A stretch of DNA of 18,966 nucleotides from the NCBI GenBank assembly GCA_035267815.1, contig DATFLK010000094.1, positions 1 through 18,966 on the forward strand. Direction: 5' to 3'. This document shows positions 6,629 through 14,649 of this stretch, piece by piece; the stretch's first letter is position 1; each line of letters begins with the position of its first letter. The position numbers and the translations under genes are program-made. The notes below the pieces were generated by a model. The model did no database searches, had not been told where the DNA came from, and worked only from the letters and a program-made list of their open reading frames with translations. The stretch comes from DATFLK01 sp035267815. Lineage in GTDB: Bacteria > Pseudomonadota > Zetaproteobacteria > Mariprofundales > Mariprofundaceae.

Positions 6629-8008
6629 ATGGACAATCGACTGTTGAGATGGAAAGCCGCCACATGCCGGGTACTCTGGCCGGAACAGATCGAATCACTC
6701 CCCGCCTGGAAAGCATTGCTGACGCGCACAATGCAGGTGATCTTCGTAGTCATCCGCGACTTCCTCGACGGACAGCTGACCTTGCGCGCGATGAGCCTCG
6801 TCTATACCACACTTCTCTCCCTTGTCCCACTGCTGGCGCTCACCTTCTCCGTCCTCAAAGGGTTCGGCGTCCACAATCAGCTTGAACCACTGCTTCTGAA
6901 TACCCTGGCACCCCTTGGGGACAAGGGCGCGGAGATTGCCAGACAGATCGTCGGTTTTGTCGAGAACATCAAGGTCGGCGTCCTAGGTTCGCTGGGGCTA
7001 GGCATGCTGGTCTATACGGTAGTCTCGCTGCTTCACAAGATCGAGAAATCCTTCAACTACATCTGGCATATCGACCGGGCTCGACCACTGGGACAACGCT
7101 TCAGCGAATACCTGAGCGTGATCCTCGTCGGTCCGCTGCTGATCTTCTCGGCCCTCGGCATCACGGCATCGCTGATGAGTTCCACTGCGGTACAGACGCT
7201 CTCCGGCCTTCCTGTCCTCGGATTTATCGTGGAGTACATCGGTAAATTGATCCCCTATGCCCTAGTGGTTGTCGCCTTCACGTTCCTTTACGTCTTCATT
7301 CCGAATACACGGGTGAAGATCGTACCGGCGCTGATCGGGGGTACGGCAGCAGGCGTTGCATGGGAAACTACCGGCTGGATATTCGGTACCTTCATCGTCA
7401 ATTCCGGCAACTACACGGCCATCTATTCCGGTTTCGCCATTCTGATCATGTTCATGGTCTGGCTGTTCGTGAGCTGGCTGGTGCTGCTACTGGGTACCAG
7501 CATCGCCTTCTACTGCCAGCATCCCGAGCATCTGAGGATGCGGCGCGGTCAGCCAGAGCTGAGCGCCCACGTGGCGGAAAAAATGGCTCTGTTGATCATG
7601 CTCTTCATCGGAAAGCGTTACTATCACCAGCAAACGAACTGGCAGCTCGATGGACTGGCACGCTGGCTTGGCGTACCGCTCAACGTGGCTGAACTCGTGC
7701 TGAACAGGCTCCATGCCCGACAACTCATTCTTCATACTGACGAGGAAACACCGCCCTATGTACCTGCTCAGGATATGGGGACAATGCAGGTCAAACAGAT
7801 TCTTGATGCTGCACGCTCCGGTGAAGAGGGTGACGGCACAGCCCTCTGGCACTTACCACAGGAACCGGCCATAGAACAGACCATCGCGGCAAAAGAGTCA
7901 GCCATTGAGCAGGCGGTACAGGACCAGACGCTCAAGCAGATCATTCTTGCCGGGAATGAGGAACCCATAGAGAAAGATGAATCCGATGATCGGGAAGAGG
8001 ACCGCTGA
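6629..8008 (+). CDS. YihY/BrkB-family (UPF0761-like) inner membrane protein
   Basis: This 459-residue protein has a polar N-terminus and about six membrane helices between residues 50 and 300. The first contains LTLRAMSLVYTTLLSLVPLLAL, the signature of the YihY/BrkB family, and later segments FNYIWHIDRARP and YVFIPNTRVKI also fit. The family was once called ribonuclease BN, but that assignment was withdrawn for E. coli YihY, and its molecular function is unknown. Residues about 300-400 look like a winged-helix cytoplasmic domain, as in longer family members. The tail is acidic, ending EKDESDDREEDR. The frame is open from 6569, but ATG 6629 preceded by AAAAGAGGA (6617-6625) is the best start and avoids overlap with the 66-aa ORF. 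Confidence 0.9.
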   Translation: MDNRLLRWKAATCRVLWPEQIESLPAWKALLTRTMQVIFVVIRDFLDGQLTLRAMSLVYTTLLSLVPLLALTFSVLKGFGVHNQLEPLLLNTLAPLGDKGAEIARQIVGFVENIKVGVLGSLGLGMLVYTVVSLLHKIEKSFNYIWHIDRARPLGQRFSEYLSVILVGPLLIFSALGITASLMSSTAVQTLSGLPVLGFIVEYIGKLIPYALVVVAFTFLYVFIPNTRVKIVPALIGGTAAGVAWETTGWIFGTFIVNSGNYTAIYSGFAILIMFMVWLFVSWLVLLLGTSIAFYCQHPEHLRMRRGQPELSAHVAEKMALLIMLFIGKRYYHQQTNWQLDGLARWLGVPLNVAELVLNRLHARQLILHTDEETPPYVPAQDMGTMQVKQILDAARSGEEGDGTALWHLPQEPAIEQTIAAKESAIEQAVQDQTLKQIILAGNEEPIEKDESDDREEDR

Positions 8009-8137
8009 CCCTTTGCTGGTGTCGACAACAAGAACGTAAAACTGCACAGAATGTGGGACCATCTCGACCACACCCGCTTCACGCCACTGGGGTCACTCCT
8101 GACACTCACACTGCTTGGTTCCAGCCGACGGGGCTAG

Positions 8138-8431
8138 TTACGACCCGCCCTTGTGGTCGGATGATGCGCCGTCCCTTCCAATCCGGTGTTTTTTCTGCTT
8201 CTGCTTCTGCTGCTGTAACCGCTGTTCACGCATCCTGTCGCTCTCTCTGAATCCATTCTTCTTGAAGGCACGCCCGTATTTATTCAAAGCGTACATCCCC
8301 TGAAAATGGCAGGTGCGACAGTCGGCATGGATCTGGCGCGAGAAGGCCGGTATCGCCCAGCCATTGATCGGCATGAGCAGTATCCATAAAAAACCGGCGA
8401 CCGGAAACATGCCCGGGTGAATTCTCATCAT
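8138..8431 (-). CDS. Small exported protein with one c-type haem motif (CRTCH)
   Basis: The predicted 97-residue protein has a signal peptide of about 26 residues, with likely cleavage after GWA. The mature start IPAFSRQIHADCRTCH carries a single CxxCH haem c attachment motif. It continues ALNKYGRAFKKNGF. The pattern PAF.RQ...C..CH....LN.YGR.FK.NG is one I associate with the N-terminus of larger exported haem proteins, often ahead of a porin-like barrel. Here it stands alone, followed by a Gln/Lys-rich tail. It would be periplasmic, probably electron transfer or a vestige. ATG 8431 follows a GAGGTG site, with ATG 8428 and GTG 8437 as alternatives. It is convergent with the YihY gene and lies just downstream of recG on the same strand. 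Confidence 0.7.
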   Translation of the reverse strand: MMRIHPGMFPVAGFLWILLMPINGWAIPAFSRQIHADCRTCHFQGMYALNKYGRAFKKNGFRESDRMREQRLQQQKQKQKKHRIGRDGASSDHKGGS

Positions 8432-8489
8432 CTGCACACCTCACTTTTCCGCCCTTCATTCCCAACTCCGAAGAGAGAGTATAGCAAAA

Positions 8490-10478
8490 CTACCCCTCGG
8501 CCAGTTGAGGACGCCAAAAGCGGATCATGGCATCGCTCGGGGGCTTCTCGGGCGGGTGCCACTGCCGGATCAGGGAGGCATCGTGCACAATATCGAGCAG
8601 CCTGAAACCGGCCACGCCACTCTGCTGCACGCCAATCACATCGCCGGCACCACGCATCTTCATATCCGCCTCGGCCAGTTCCAAGCCGTCGTGGCTCTGT
8701 GTCATCTGCTGAAGCCGTTCCAGAGAGATCGCCGAGGCATTGCGATCAGGCAACAGGATGCAGTAGCCTTGTGTATCGGAACGCCCCACCCGCCCGCGCA
8801 ACTGATGGAGCTGCGCGAGGCCATACTGCTCGGCCTTGTCAATAACGATCAGCCTCGCCTCCGGCACGTTGACGCCAACCTCGACCACCGTCGTCGACAC
8901 CAGAATCCTGCAGCTTCCCTCGGCAAAGGCATCGAGCACGGTCCGTTTCTCGCCCGATTTCATACGCCCGTGCAAACCCTGCACATTGGCATCCGGAAAG
9001 CGCCGGGCCAGCGCCTCGGCGCGCTGATCGACCGAGATACCATCCTCATCCTCGTTGATGCGAGGGACAATCCAGTAGACACGCCCGCCAGCATCGAGGA
9101 TGCGCCGGATGCCGTTGGCCAGTTCACCCATCTTCTCCGTGGAGATCACGCGTGTCTCCACCGGCTTGCGGCCCGGGGGCATGCCTCGCATCAGGGAGAG
9201 GTCCATGTCGCCATAGAGCGCTAGCGCCAGCGAGCGCGGGATGGGGGTCGCCGTCATGCCGAGTAGATGCACCCCCTCGCCTTTCTCGGCCAGCGCCCAG
9301 CGCTGGCGCACGCCGAAACGGTGCTGCTCGTCCACCAGCGCCAGCCCCAGCCGTTCGTAACGTACATCCTCGGAGAGCAACGCATGCGTACCGACCACCA
9401 GCGGCAGCTGGCCACCGACAAGCCTCTGCAGCACCTTGCGTCGGGCCGGAGCACGCATGCCACCGGTCAGAAGCCCGACCTCCATCTCCAGTGGCGTCAG
9501 TAGTTCCCGCAGGGTTTGATGGTGCTGTCCTGCCAGCACCTCGGTGGGTGCAAGCAGTGCGGCCTGTAGCCCATTGTCGAAAGCCTGCGTCATGGCAAGC
9601 GCGGCGATCCACGTCTTGCCGGCACCGACATCCCCCTGCAACAGTCTGTGCATGCGCATACCGGAGGCCAGATCGGTACGGATATCGTGCCAGACGCCGG
9701 TCTGTGCTTCTGTGAGCGGAAACGGAAAAGCCGCCTCAAGCTCACGGACGAGCGCATCCCGCGTCATGGCCGCAGCCGGTCGGACGGCGGCACGACGCTT
9801 CTCCTGCATCAGATGCAGGTAGACCAGCAGCTCCTCCAGCTTCAGCCGCATCAATGCGCGATGCAGCACAGCCTCATCTACCTCATGCGGCCGGTGCAGA
9901 TAGATCAGTGCCTGGCGCAGAGGCGGAAAATCGGCACAGAGGGCGTCGAACGGACTGCCGCCACCGGCCGGCAACATGTTCAGCGCCCGGTCGATCAATC
10001 CCTGCATCCGCTTGCCGGAGAGCCCCGCAAGGGTGCCATAAACCGGTTGCAGACCCGGATGATAGCGCGCCAGCGGACACCAGTCGGGATGCGCCATCTG
10101 CCAGCGCCCCTGCCAGCGTTCAGGCGTGCCTCGCACGCTGATCTGCTGCCCTTCGGCAAGCCTGGCATCGTTCATCATGTAACCGGAGTGGAAAAAGCTG
10201 AGACCGATCTGGCCACTGTCGTCGGCAAGCAGCAGGGAGACCTGTCGCTTGCGGCCGTATCCGCGGGCGTTCCGCCGCATGACATGCCCGCTGATCCGTG
10301 CCTCCACACCCTCCTGCAGTCCGGCGATAGGGGTCACGGTACGGTCATCGGCATAGCGTTTGGGAAGATGCAGCAGAAGATCGCCGATACCAAGGATGCC
10401 GCGGGCGTTGAGCCGCTTCTCGATTGACGGCCCTACACCCGGCAGCATATTCACTGGCTGGGAAAATGCATCGTACAC
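8490..10478 (-). CDS. recG: ATP-dependent DNA helicase RecG
   Basis: RecG remodels stalled forks and branched DNA. The 662-residue product begins with a helix-hairpin-like LPGVGPSIEKRL segment, then an OB-fold wedge domain (about residues 50-150). The SF2 helicase core has Walker A GDVGAGKT (282-289), DEQH box (383-386) and TATPIPR motif (409-415). The second RecA lobe keeps STTVVEVGVNVP and QLRGRVGRS. It is slightly shorter than the E. coli protein (693). The start is GTG 10478 with no clear Shine-Dalgarno. ATG 10448 is an alternative that would remove only 10 residues. It is divergent from rpmB, with 98 bases between their start codons. Confidence 0.97.
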   Translation of the reverse strand: MYDAFSQPVNMLPGVGPSIEKRLNARGILGIGDLLLHLPKRYADDRTVTPIAGLQEGVEARISGHVMRRNARGYGRKRQVSLLLADDSGQIGLSFFHSGYMMNDARLAEGQQISVRGTPERWQGRWQMAHPDWCPLARYHPGLQPVYGTLAGLSGKRMQGLIDRALNMLPAGGGSPFDALCADFPPLRQALIYLHRPHEVDEAVLHRALMRLKLEELLVYLHLMQEKRRAAVRPAAAMTRDALVRELEAAFPFPLTEAQTGVWHDIRTDLASGMRMHRLLQGDVGAGKTWIAALAMTQAFDNGLQAALLAPTEVLAGQHHQTLRELLTPLEMEVGLLTGGMRAPARRKVLQRLVGGQLPLVVGTHALLSEDVRYERLGLALVDEQHRFGVRQRWALAEKGEGVHLLGMTATPIPRSLALALYGDMDLSLMRGMPPGRKPVETRVISTEKMGELANGIRRILDAGGRVYWIVPRINEDEDGISVDQRAEALARRFPDANVQGLHGRMKSGEKRTVLDAFAEGSCRILVSTTVVEVGVNVPEARLIVIDKAEQYGLAQLHQLRGRVGRSDTQGYCILLPDRNASAISLERLQQMTQSHDGLELAEADMKMRGAGDVIGVQQSGVAGFRLLDIVHDASLIRQWHPPEKPPSDAMIRFWRPQLAEG

Positions 10479-10544
10479 GGGCTGATATTGGCCGAGGCAG
10501 CCGATTTACTCAATATTTTGCTTGTATCCGTGCAACGCTTCACC

Positions 10545-10550
10545 TAAAGT
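10545..10550 (+). promoter_or_regulatory. Possible rpmB -10 element
   Basis: TAAAGT (10545-10550) matches four of six -10 bases and would start transcription near 10557, inside the leader hairpin described next. The best -35 candidates, TTGTAT at 10522 and TTGCTT at 10518, are poor or badly spaced. A start further upstream is equally possible. Confidence 0.25.
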
Positions 10551-10553
10551 GCG

Positions 10554-10570
10554 CCTCCTTTGACAGGAGG
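10554..10570 (+). promoter_or_regulatory. Hairpin sequestering the rpmB Shine-Dalgarno
   Basis: CCTCCT (10554-10559) is the exact reverse complement of AGGAGG (10565-10570), with a 5-base TTGAC loop. The right arm is the rpmB ribosome binding site, 6 bases before the ATG at 10577. When folded in the mRNA, the site would be masked. This suggests translational control of L28, by the protein itself, temperature or another factor, but only the pairing is seen. Confidence 0.55.
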
Positions 10571-10576
10571 TATGAC

Positions 10577-10768
10577 ATGGCGAAGCGTTGCGAGATCTGC
10601 GGCAAGGGCCCGATGAGCGGTAATAACGTCAGCCACGCCCACAACACTACCCGTCGTCGCTTTCTGCCCAATCTGCAGAAGGTGCGCGCGATCGTGCAGG
10701 GTGGTGTACGCCAGGTTCGCGTATGCTCCCGTTGCCTGCGTTCGGGCAAGGTCCAAAAGGCCGCCTGA
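10577..10768 (+). CDS. rpmB: 50S ribosomal protein L28
   Basis: The 63-residue product starts MAKRCEICGKGPMSGNNVSH and continues with the basic HNTTRRRFLPNLQ segment typical of bacterial L28. Two CxxC pairs (Cys5/Cys8 and Cys50/Cys53) make this the zinc-binding form of the protein, a form not shared by E. coli L28. The start is fixed by AGGAGG at 10565-10570. In E. coli rpmB is followed by rpmG (L33), but here a strong terminator comes 25 bases after the stop, so rpmB stands alone. Its ribosome binding site lies in a short hairpin. Confidence 0.97.
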   Translation: MAKRCEICGKGPMSGNNVSHAHNTTRRRFLPNLQKVRAIVQGGVRQVRVCSRCLRSGKVQKAA

Positions 10769-10793
10769 ACAGGAATCGCACACCACGAACATG

Positions 10794-10819
10794 AAAAGGC
10801 GCCCGAGGGCGCCTTTTTT
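10794..10819. terminator. Bidirectional intrinsic terminator between rpmB and ridA
   Basis: AAAAGGCGCC (10794-10803), a CGAG tetraloop and GGCGCCTTTT (10808-10817) form a perfect 10-bp stem ending in a six-T run on the + strand. On the - strand the same stem ends in four Ts. It lies between the convergent stops of rpmB (10768) and ridA (10829) and should end both transcripts. Confidence 0.92.
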
Positions 10820-10828
10820 ATTGACCCT

Positions 10829-11221
10829 TTACGCTTCCGGAACCCTCGCGATCACATCCATCTCCACCCGCGCGCCCAGCGGAAGGGCCGCTACGGCCAC
10901 GGTGGCACGCGCCGGACGATGCCCGTCGAGCCACTCGGCATAGAGCCCGTTCAGTGCCTGAAAGTCATCCATGTCGGTCAGATAGATATTCACCTTGATG
11001 ATGTCGGAGCGTGTCGCACCGACCGCTTCCAGTACGGCGGTCAAATTCCGCATCACCTGCTGCGCCTGCACTGCCATCTCACCACCCACCAGCTTGCCAG
11101 TCGCGGGGTCCAGGCCGATCTGGCCTGAGAGATAGACCAGACCGTCATGCACCATCGCCTGACTGTAGGGGCCGACCGCCTTCGGCGCCGCATCCGTATG
11201 TACCGTATTCAACTCGTTCAT
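10829..11221 (-). CDS. ridA: RidA family reactive enamine/imine deaminase
   Basis: RidA hydrolyses the reactive enamine and imine intermediates released by PLP enzymes such as threonine dehydratase. The 130-residue protein keeps the family pattern: AVGPYSQAMVHDGLVYLSGQIG near the N-terminus, KVNIYLTDMDDF in the middle, and the active-site RPARATVAV segment with its arginine near residue 97. The final ARVEMDVIA strand is also typical. The frame is open to 11245, but ATG 11221 preceded by AGGAAAGGA is the better start. It lies 34 bases after spoT and is the last gene of the - strand cluster before the bidirectional terminator. Confidence 0.95.
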   Translation of the reverse strand: MNELNTVHTDAAPKAVGPYSQAMVHDGLVYLSGQIGLDPATGKLVGGEMAVQAQQVMRNLTAVLEAVGATRSDIIKVNIYLTDMDDFQALNGLYAEWLDGHRPARATVAVAALPLGARVEMDVIARVPEA

Positions 11222-11255
11222 CGTCGTCCTTTCCTGCTTGATCAATCGGGGATGA

Positions 11256-13397
11256 TTACTTCGAGGAGACCTGACGCGGAAAGCGCCTGGAGACCATGTC
11301 CCTGAGCGCCCTTCCTACCCCCTTGGAGGCACGTTTTACCACGCCGGCATCCTGCATGTTTCGGCCGACGCGTACCACACCATCCAGCGATTTGAGCATT
11401 CGCAACACATCGGCCAAGTGCTTCCGGTCGGAGACCTCGACCAGAAAGGAGAGCGTCGTCATCGCTCCAGCCAGCTGACGAATCTTGATATCCTCGATAC
11501 CGGCTCCTGCCTCGGCAATAATGCCGGAGATGGCTGCCAGCATGCCGCGCCGATTATGGGTTTTGACATCGATACCGGTCGGATAGAGCACGCCCTCCTC
11601 CGCCTTCCAGTTGACGTCGAGCCAGGTCTCGCCGTTGCCTTGGCTGACCTCGCGACAGTCGCGATGGTGCACCACCAGGCCACGCCCGGACTGGAAACGC
11701 CCCAGCACCGGGTCGCCGGGAAGCGGATGGCAGCAGTCGGCCGCCAGCACCAGGCTCCTGGCCACCCCCTTCAGGCGCAGGGGACGCGTCACGGCAGGGC
11801 CGACCCCTTCCAGCAACTGCTCCACGGCGATCTCGCCGTGGCCGAGCTTCTCCTTCAGCTCATCCATGCCGGTGCACTTCAGGGCCTTCAGTTCGTCGGC
11901 ATTCAACGTCACATCCCTGCCCAGCGCCTCGCGCAGAATCTCCGCACCCATGCGGATGCTGGTTTCGCGTTCGGCGCGATGGAACCAGTGGCGGATCGCC
12001 TGTCTGGCCCTTGGCGTGCGCACATACTGCAACCACTGCCGGCTCGGCGTCTGTTCGGGGCTGGTCAGCACCTCCACCTGATCACCGTTCTGCAGCACTG
12101 TCTGGAAATCGGCGGCCTCGCCGTTGATGCGCACGCCCATGCAGTGATGGCCGACATCGGTATGGATGGCATAGGCGAAATCGAGCGGTAGCGCCCCGCG
12201 GGGCAGCTCGAAGATATCGCCGTCGCGACTGAAGACGTAGACCTCCTCGACGAAGAGATCGAGACGCACGTTCTCGAGAAACTCGCCGGGATTCTCGCTC
12301 TCCTGCAACAAGTCGGTGAGTTGTTTCAGCCACTGGAACTGCCGCTGGTCCTTGGTATTGACTTGGCCGCTCTTGTAGAGCCAGTGCGCCGCCACACCAT
12401 CCTCGGCATAGCGATGCATCGCCTCGGTCCGGAGCTGCACCTCGATGCGGTAGTTCTCCGGACCGATGATCGAGGTGTGCAGCGACTGATAGCCGTTCGG
12501 CTTGGGCAGGGCCACGTAATCCTTGAAACGCCCCGGCACGGGCCGGTAGAGGCTGTGGATGATTCCGAGCGTCTGGTAGCAGGTAGGGATATCGTCGACG
12601 ATCACGCGGAAGGCGACCAGATCGTAGATATCGTCGAAGTCGAGATGCTTGCGCTGCATCTTTTCATACAGGCTGTAGAGGTGCTTCATTCGCCCCTGCA
12701 CCTGCGCCTTGACGCCGTGGCGCTCCAGCGCCTCCTGCAGAATCCGTTCCAGCCGTTCGCGCGTGTGCGAGAGCGTATCCAAATGCTCGGCCATGCGCTC
12801 CGCCAGCTCGCGATAGGCTTCCGGTTCGAGATGGGTGAAGGAGAGATCCTCGAGCTCCTGCTTGATCCAGTGGATACCCAAGCGATGCGCCAGCGGTGCA
12901 TAGAGCTGCATCGTCTCGCGGGCGATCGTCTTTCGCTTGCGCTCCGGTAGAAATCCCAGCGTACGCATGTTGTGCAGGCGGTCGGCCAGCTTGACCAGCA
13001 GCACCCTCAAGTCCTTGGCCGTGGCCAGAATCATCTTGCGGAAATTCTCGGCCTGCTTGTGCTCAAAGGAGGGAAACCGGATCTGACCGATCTTGGTCAC
13101 GCCGTCGACGAGCTGCGCCACCTCGTCGCCGAAGCGTTCGCGGACATCGTCCAGCGAGGCGGTGGTATCCTCGACCGTATCATGCAAAAGACCGGTAACG
13201 ATGCTGGCGACGTCCAGCTTCAGGCTGGTCAGGATGTCGGCCACGGCAAGCGGATGGGTCAGATAGGGCTCGCCGGAGCTGCGTGTCTGGGTGGCATGTG
13301 CCTGCGCCGCGAAGACATAGGCGCGGTTGATCAGGTCAATATCGGCCTTGGGATGATACGCCCGAACCCTGTCGGTGATTTCAAAGATGCGGCTCAC
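11256..13397 (-). CDS. spoT: Bifunctional (p)ppGpp synthetase/hydrolase, Rel/SpoT family
   Basis: This 713-residue enzyme makes and degrades the stringent-response alarmone. The hydrolase HD domain has intact metal ligands His48, His72, Asp73 and Asp139. The synthetase domain (about 235-345) keeps YSLYEKM, the RFKD motif (290-293), NGYQSLHT and EVQLRT (319-324). RFKD is the type found in bifunctional enzymes, whereas monofunctional RelA has an acidic EXDD version. TGS follows at about 390-450, and an ACT domain ends the protein (about 635-710). Both activities should be functional. The start is GTG 13397, 31 bases after rpoZ. A weak CAGG lies upstream. No other Rel is visible here. Confidence 0.96.
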   Translation of the reverse strand: MSRIFEITDRVRAYHPKADIDLINRAYVFAAQAHATQTRSSGEPYLTHPLAVADILTSLKLDVASIVTGLLHDTVEDTTASLDDVRERFGDEVAQLVDGVTKIGQIRFPSFEHKQAENFRKMILATAKDLRVLLVKLADRLHNMRTLGFLPERKRKTIARETMQLYAPLAHRLGIHWIKQELEDLSFTHLEPEAYRELAERMAEHLDTLSHTRERLERILQEALERHGVKAQVQGRMKHLYSLYEKMQRKHLDFDDIYDLVAFRVIVDDIPTCYQTLGIIHSLYRPVPGRFKDYVALPKPNGYQSLHTSIIGPENYRIEVQLRTEAMHRYAEDGVAAHWLYKSGQVNTKDQRQFQWLKQLTDLLQESENPGEFLENVRLDLFVEEVYVFSRDGDIFELPRGALPLDFAYAIHTDVGHHCMGVRINGEAADFQTVLQNGDQVEVLTSPEQTPSRQWLQYVRTPRARQAIRHWFHRAERETSIRMGAEILREALGRDVTLNADELKALKCTGMDELKEKLGHGEIAVEQLLEGVGPAVTRPLRLKGVARSLVLAADCCHPLPGDPVLGRFQSGRGLVVHHRDCREVSQGNGETWLDVNWKAEEGVLYPTGIDVKTHNRRGMLAAISGIIAEAGAGIEDIKIRQLAGAMTTLSFLVEVSDRKHLADVLRMLKSLDGVVRVGRNMQDAGVVKRASKGVGRALRDMVSRRFPRQVSSK

Positions 13398-13428
13398 AAC
13401 AGCCTGATCAATGGATGATCAAGAGGAT

Positions 13429-13689
13429 TTACCTGGCTTCTGCCGTCTCCGACGTCTCCGAAGCCATCAGGCGCCGACGCTCCTGATCGTCGAACTCGAA
13501 CAGCGTCTCCCAGGAGATCTTCCCTTCGCCGATCTCCTTCAGAGCCTGGACCACCGGCTTGTGGTGCTCCTGCTCCGACACGGATTCGGCACCGCGCAGC
13601 AACTGACGGCCGCGGCGCGCGGCCAGCAACACCATCTCGAAATGGTTGGGATAATGACGGATGCAATCCTCGACTGTAACACGTGCCAT
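13429..13689 (-). CDS. rpoZ: RNA polymerase omega subunit
   Basis: The 86-residue product begins MARVTVEDCIRHYPNHFEMVLLAARRGRQL, the standard omega N-terminus, which latches onto the beta-prime subunit and contributes to a ppGpp binding site. The C-terminal ETAEAR tail is variable in the family. The frame is open to 13743, but ATG 13689 has a perfect AGGAGG 8 bases upstream and matches the conserved start. Its place directly upstream of spoT links the alarmone enzyme with one of its targets, a common gene order in Proteobacteria. Confidence 0.97.
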   Translation of the reverse strand: MARVTVEDCIRHYPNHFEMVLLAARRGRQLLRGAESVSEQEHHKPVVQALKEIGEGKISWETLFEFDDQERRRLMASETSETAEAR

Positions 13690-13714
13690 GCGATGAACCT
13701 CCTGAGCTTTTTCA

Positions 13715-13743
13715 AGAATATGAAACTTTCCGTCAAAATGCAA
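13715..13743 (-). promoter_or_regulatory. Candidate promoter of rpoZ-spoT-ridA
   Basis: On the - strand, TTGCAT (13743-13738) and TATTCT (13720-13715) each match four of six sigma70 bases with a 17-base spacer. It would give rpoZ a start independent of gmk, with a leader of about 19 bases. It lies just beyond the hairpin after gmk. Confidence 0.4.
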
Positions 13744-13762
13744 TGCACCGATACCGGTGCAT
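13743..13762 (-). terminator. Hairpin in the gmk-rpoZ gap, possible terminator or attenuator
   Basis: ATGCACCG (13743-13750) and CGGTGCAT (13755-13762) form a perfect 8-bp stem with a 4-base loop, 9 bases after the gmk stop. On the - strand it is followed by TGCATTTTGAC, so the T-run is short and offset. Partial termination after gmk is plausible. Confidence 0.45.
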
Positions 13763-13770
13763 GCTACCGG

Positions 13771-14352
13771 CTACGGGTGGTAGTGCTGCAGGCGAAGCCT
13801 GTGGGCTCGATAGACCGCCAGCAGGTCCCGCAAGGCATCATCGAAATCGGCGTTGACGATCCGGTACTCCGCCTCGTCGGCGTGCGCCAACTCCTCGCGG
13901 GCCGCAGCAATACGCCGGGCGATCACCGATTCGTCGTCCTGCCCGCGCGAGCGCAGTCGCGACTCCAGCGCCTCGATGGAGGGCGGCAGGATGAAGATAC
14001 GGCAAGCCTCGGCTATCCTGGCAGCCACCTGCGCCGCTCCCTGCCAGTCGATCTCCAGCAGCACATCCCGCCCCTGTTCCAGCATCGATTCGACATCGGC
14101 GGCACGGGTTCCATACCAGTGGCCGTGCACATGAGCACATTCGAGAAAATCGCCCGCAGCACGTTGTGCCTCGAAGGTGGCATCGTCCAGAAAATAGTAT
14201 TCGCGTCCGTGTTCCTCGCCTGGGCGCGGGGGGCGGGTGGTGCAGGAAGTACTCAGCCCGAGATCAGGGGTGCGCTCCAGCAGCGCCGCGCAGAGCGTGG
14301 TCTTGCCGCTACCGGATGGTCCGGAGACGATGTAGAGTGCGCCCTGCTTCAC
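13771..14352 (-). CDS. gmk: Guanylate kinase
   Basis: Guanylate kinase phosphorylates GMP to GDP with ATP in purine nucleotide synthesis, and feeds the GTP pool from which (p)ppGpp is made. The 193-residue product has P-loop GPSGSGKT (11-18), the GMP-binding TTRPPRPGEEHGREYYF segment, and YGT followed by DVLLEIDWQGA. Its length fits the family. It starts at GTG 14352, overlapping the ferredoxin stop by 4 bases (GTGA), so translation is very probably coupled. The usual yicC neighbour is not present. Confidence 0.96.
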   Translation of the reverse strand: MKQGALYIVSGPSGSGKTTLCAALLERTPDLGLSTSCTTRPPRPGEEHGREYYFLDDATFEAQRAAGDFLECAHVHGHWYGTRAADVESMLEQGRDVLLEIDWQGAAQVAARIAEACRIFILPPSIEALESRLRSRGQDDESVIARRIAAAREELAHADEAEYRIVNADFDDALRDLLAVYRAHRLRLQHYHP

Positions 14353-14600
14353 GCTTGGCCGGTCAGATTACGGTATTTGGCCAACAACTCTTCCTTCGAC
14401 TCCTCGCAATCCGGATCGAGCGGGATACAGTCGACCGGACAGACCATCTGACACTGCGACTCTTCGAAGTGCCCGACGCACTCGGTACACTTGTCCGGAT
14501 CGATCTCGTAGATCTCCTCGCCCTCATAGATCGCCTCGTTCGGGCACTCGGGCTCGCAGACACCGCAATTGATGCATTCGTCCGTAATCATCAAGGCCAT
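14349..14600 (-). CDS. 2[4Fe-4S] ferredoxin, Alvin/YfhL type
   Basis: This 83-residue acidic ferredoxin has a first cluster motif Cys9-x2-Cys12-x2-Cys15-x3-Cys19-Pro. The second motif is Cys38-x2-Cys41-x8-Cys50-x3-Cys54-Pro. The 8-residue gap in the second motif and the C-terminal extension (residues 59-83) define the Alvin-type group, related to YfhL, whose clusters have unusually low or split potentials. Extra cysteines at 58 and 65 are not cluster ligands by pattern. The frame is open to 14663, but ATG 14600 with GGAGGG upstream fits the family start. It overlaps gmk by 4 bases, which is an unusual partner. Its redox partner is unknown. Confidence 0.93.
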   Translation of the reverse strand: MALMITDECINCGVCEPECPNEAIYEGEEIYEIDPDKCTECVGHFEESQCQMVCPVDCIPLDPDCEESKEELLAKYRNLTGQA

Positions 14601-14649
14601 ACCACCCTCCAAGGTTGTCGTCGGAGCCTGCTGATACGGCAGGCCGGTT

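Noticed and set aside
9648..10427. 259-codon + strand frame inside recG, and similar frames at 11418-12191, 15058-15795 and 15943-16680
   Set aside because: All are antisense to strongly conserved genes (recG, spoT, the NSS transporter), lack ribosome sites and show no family features.
13405..13421. Two TGATCA palindromes 5 bases apart between rpoZ and spoT
   Set aside because: The pairing is only 6 bp and each unit is a self-palindrome. No T-run or known binding site accompanies it.
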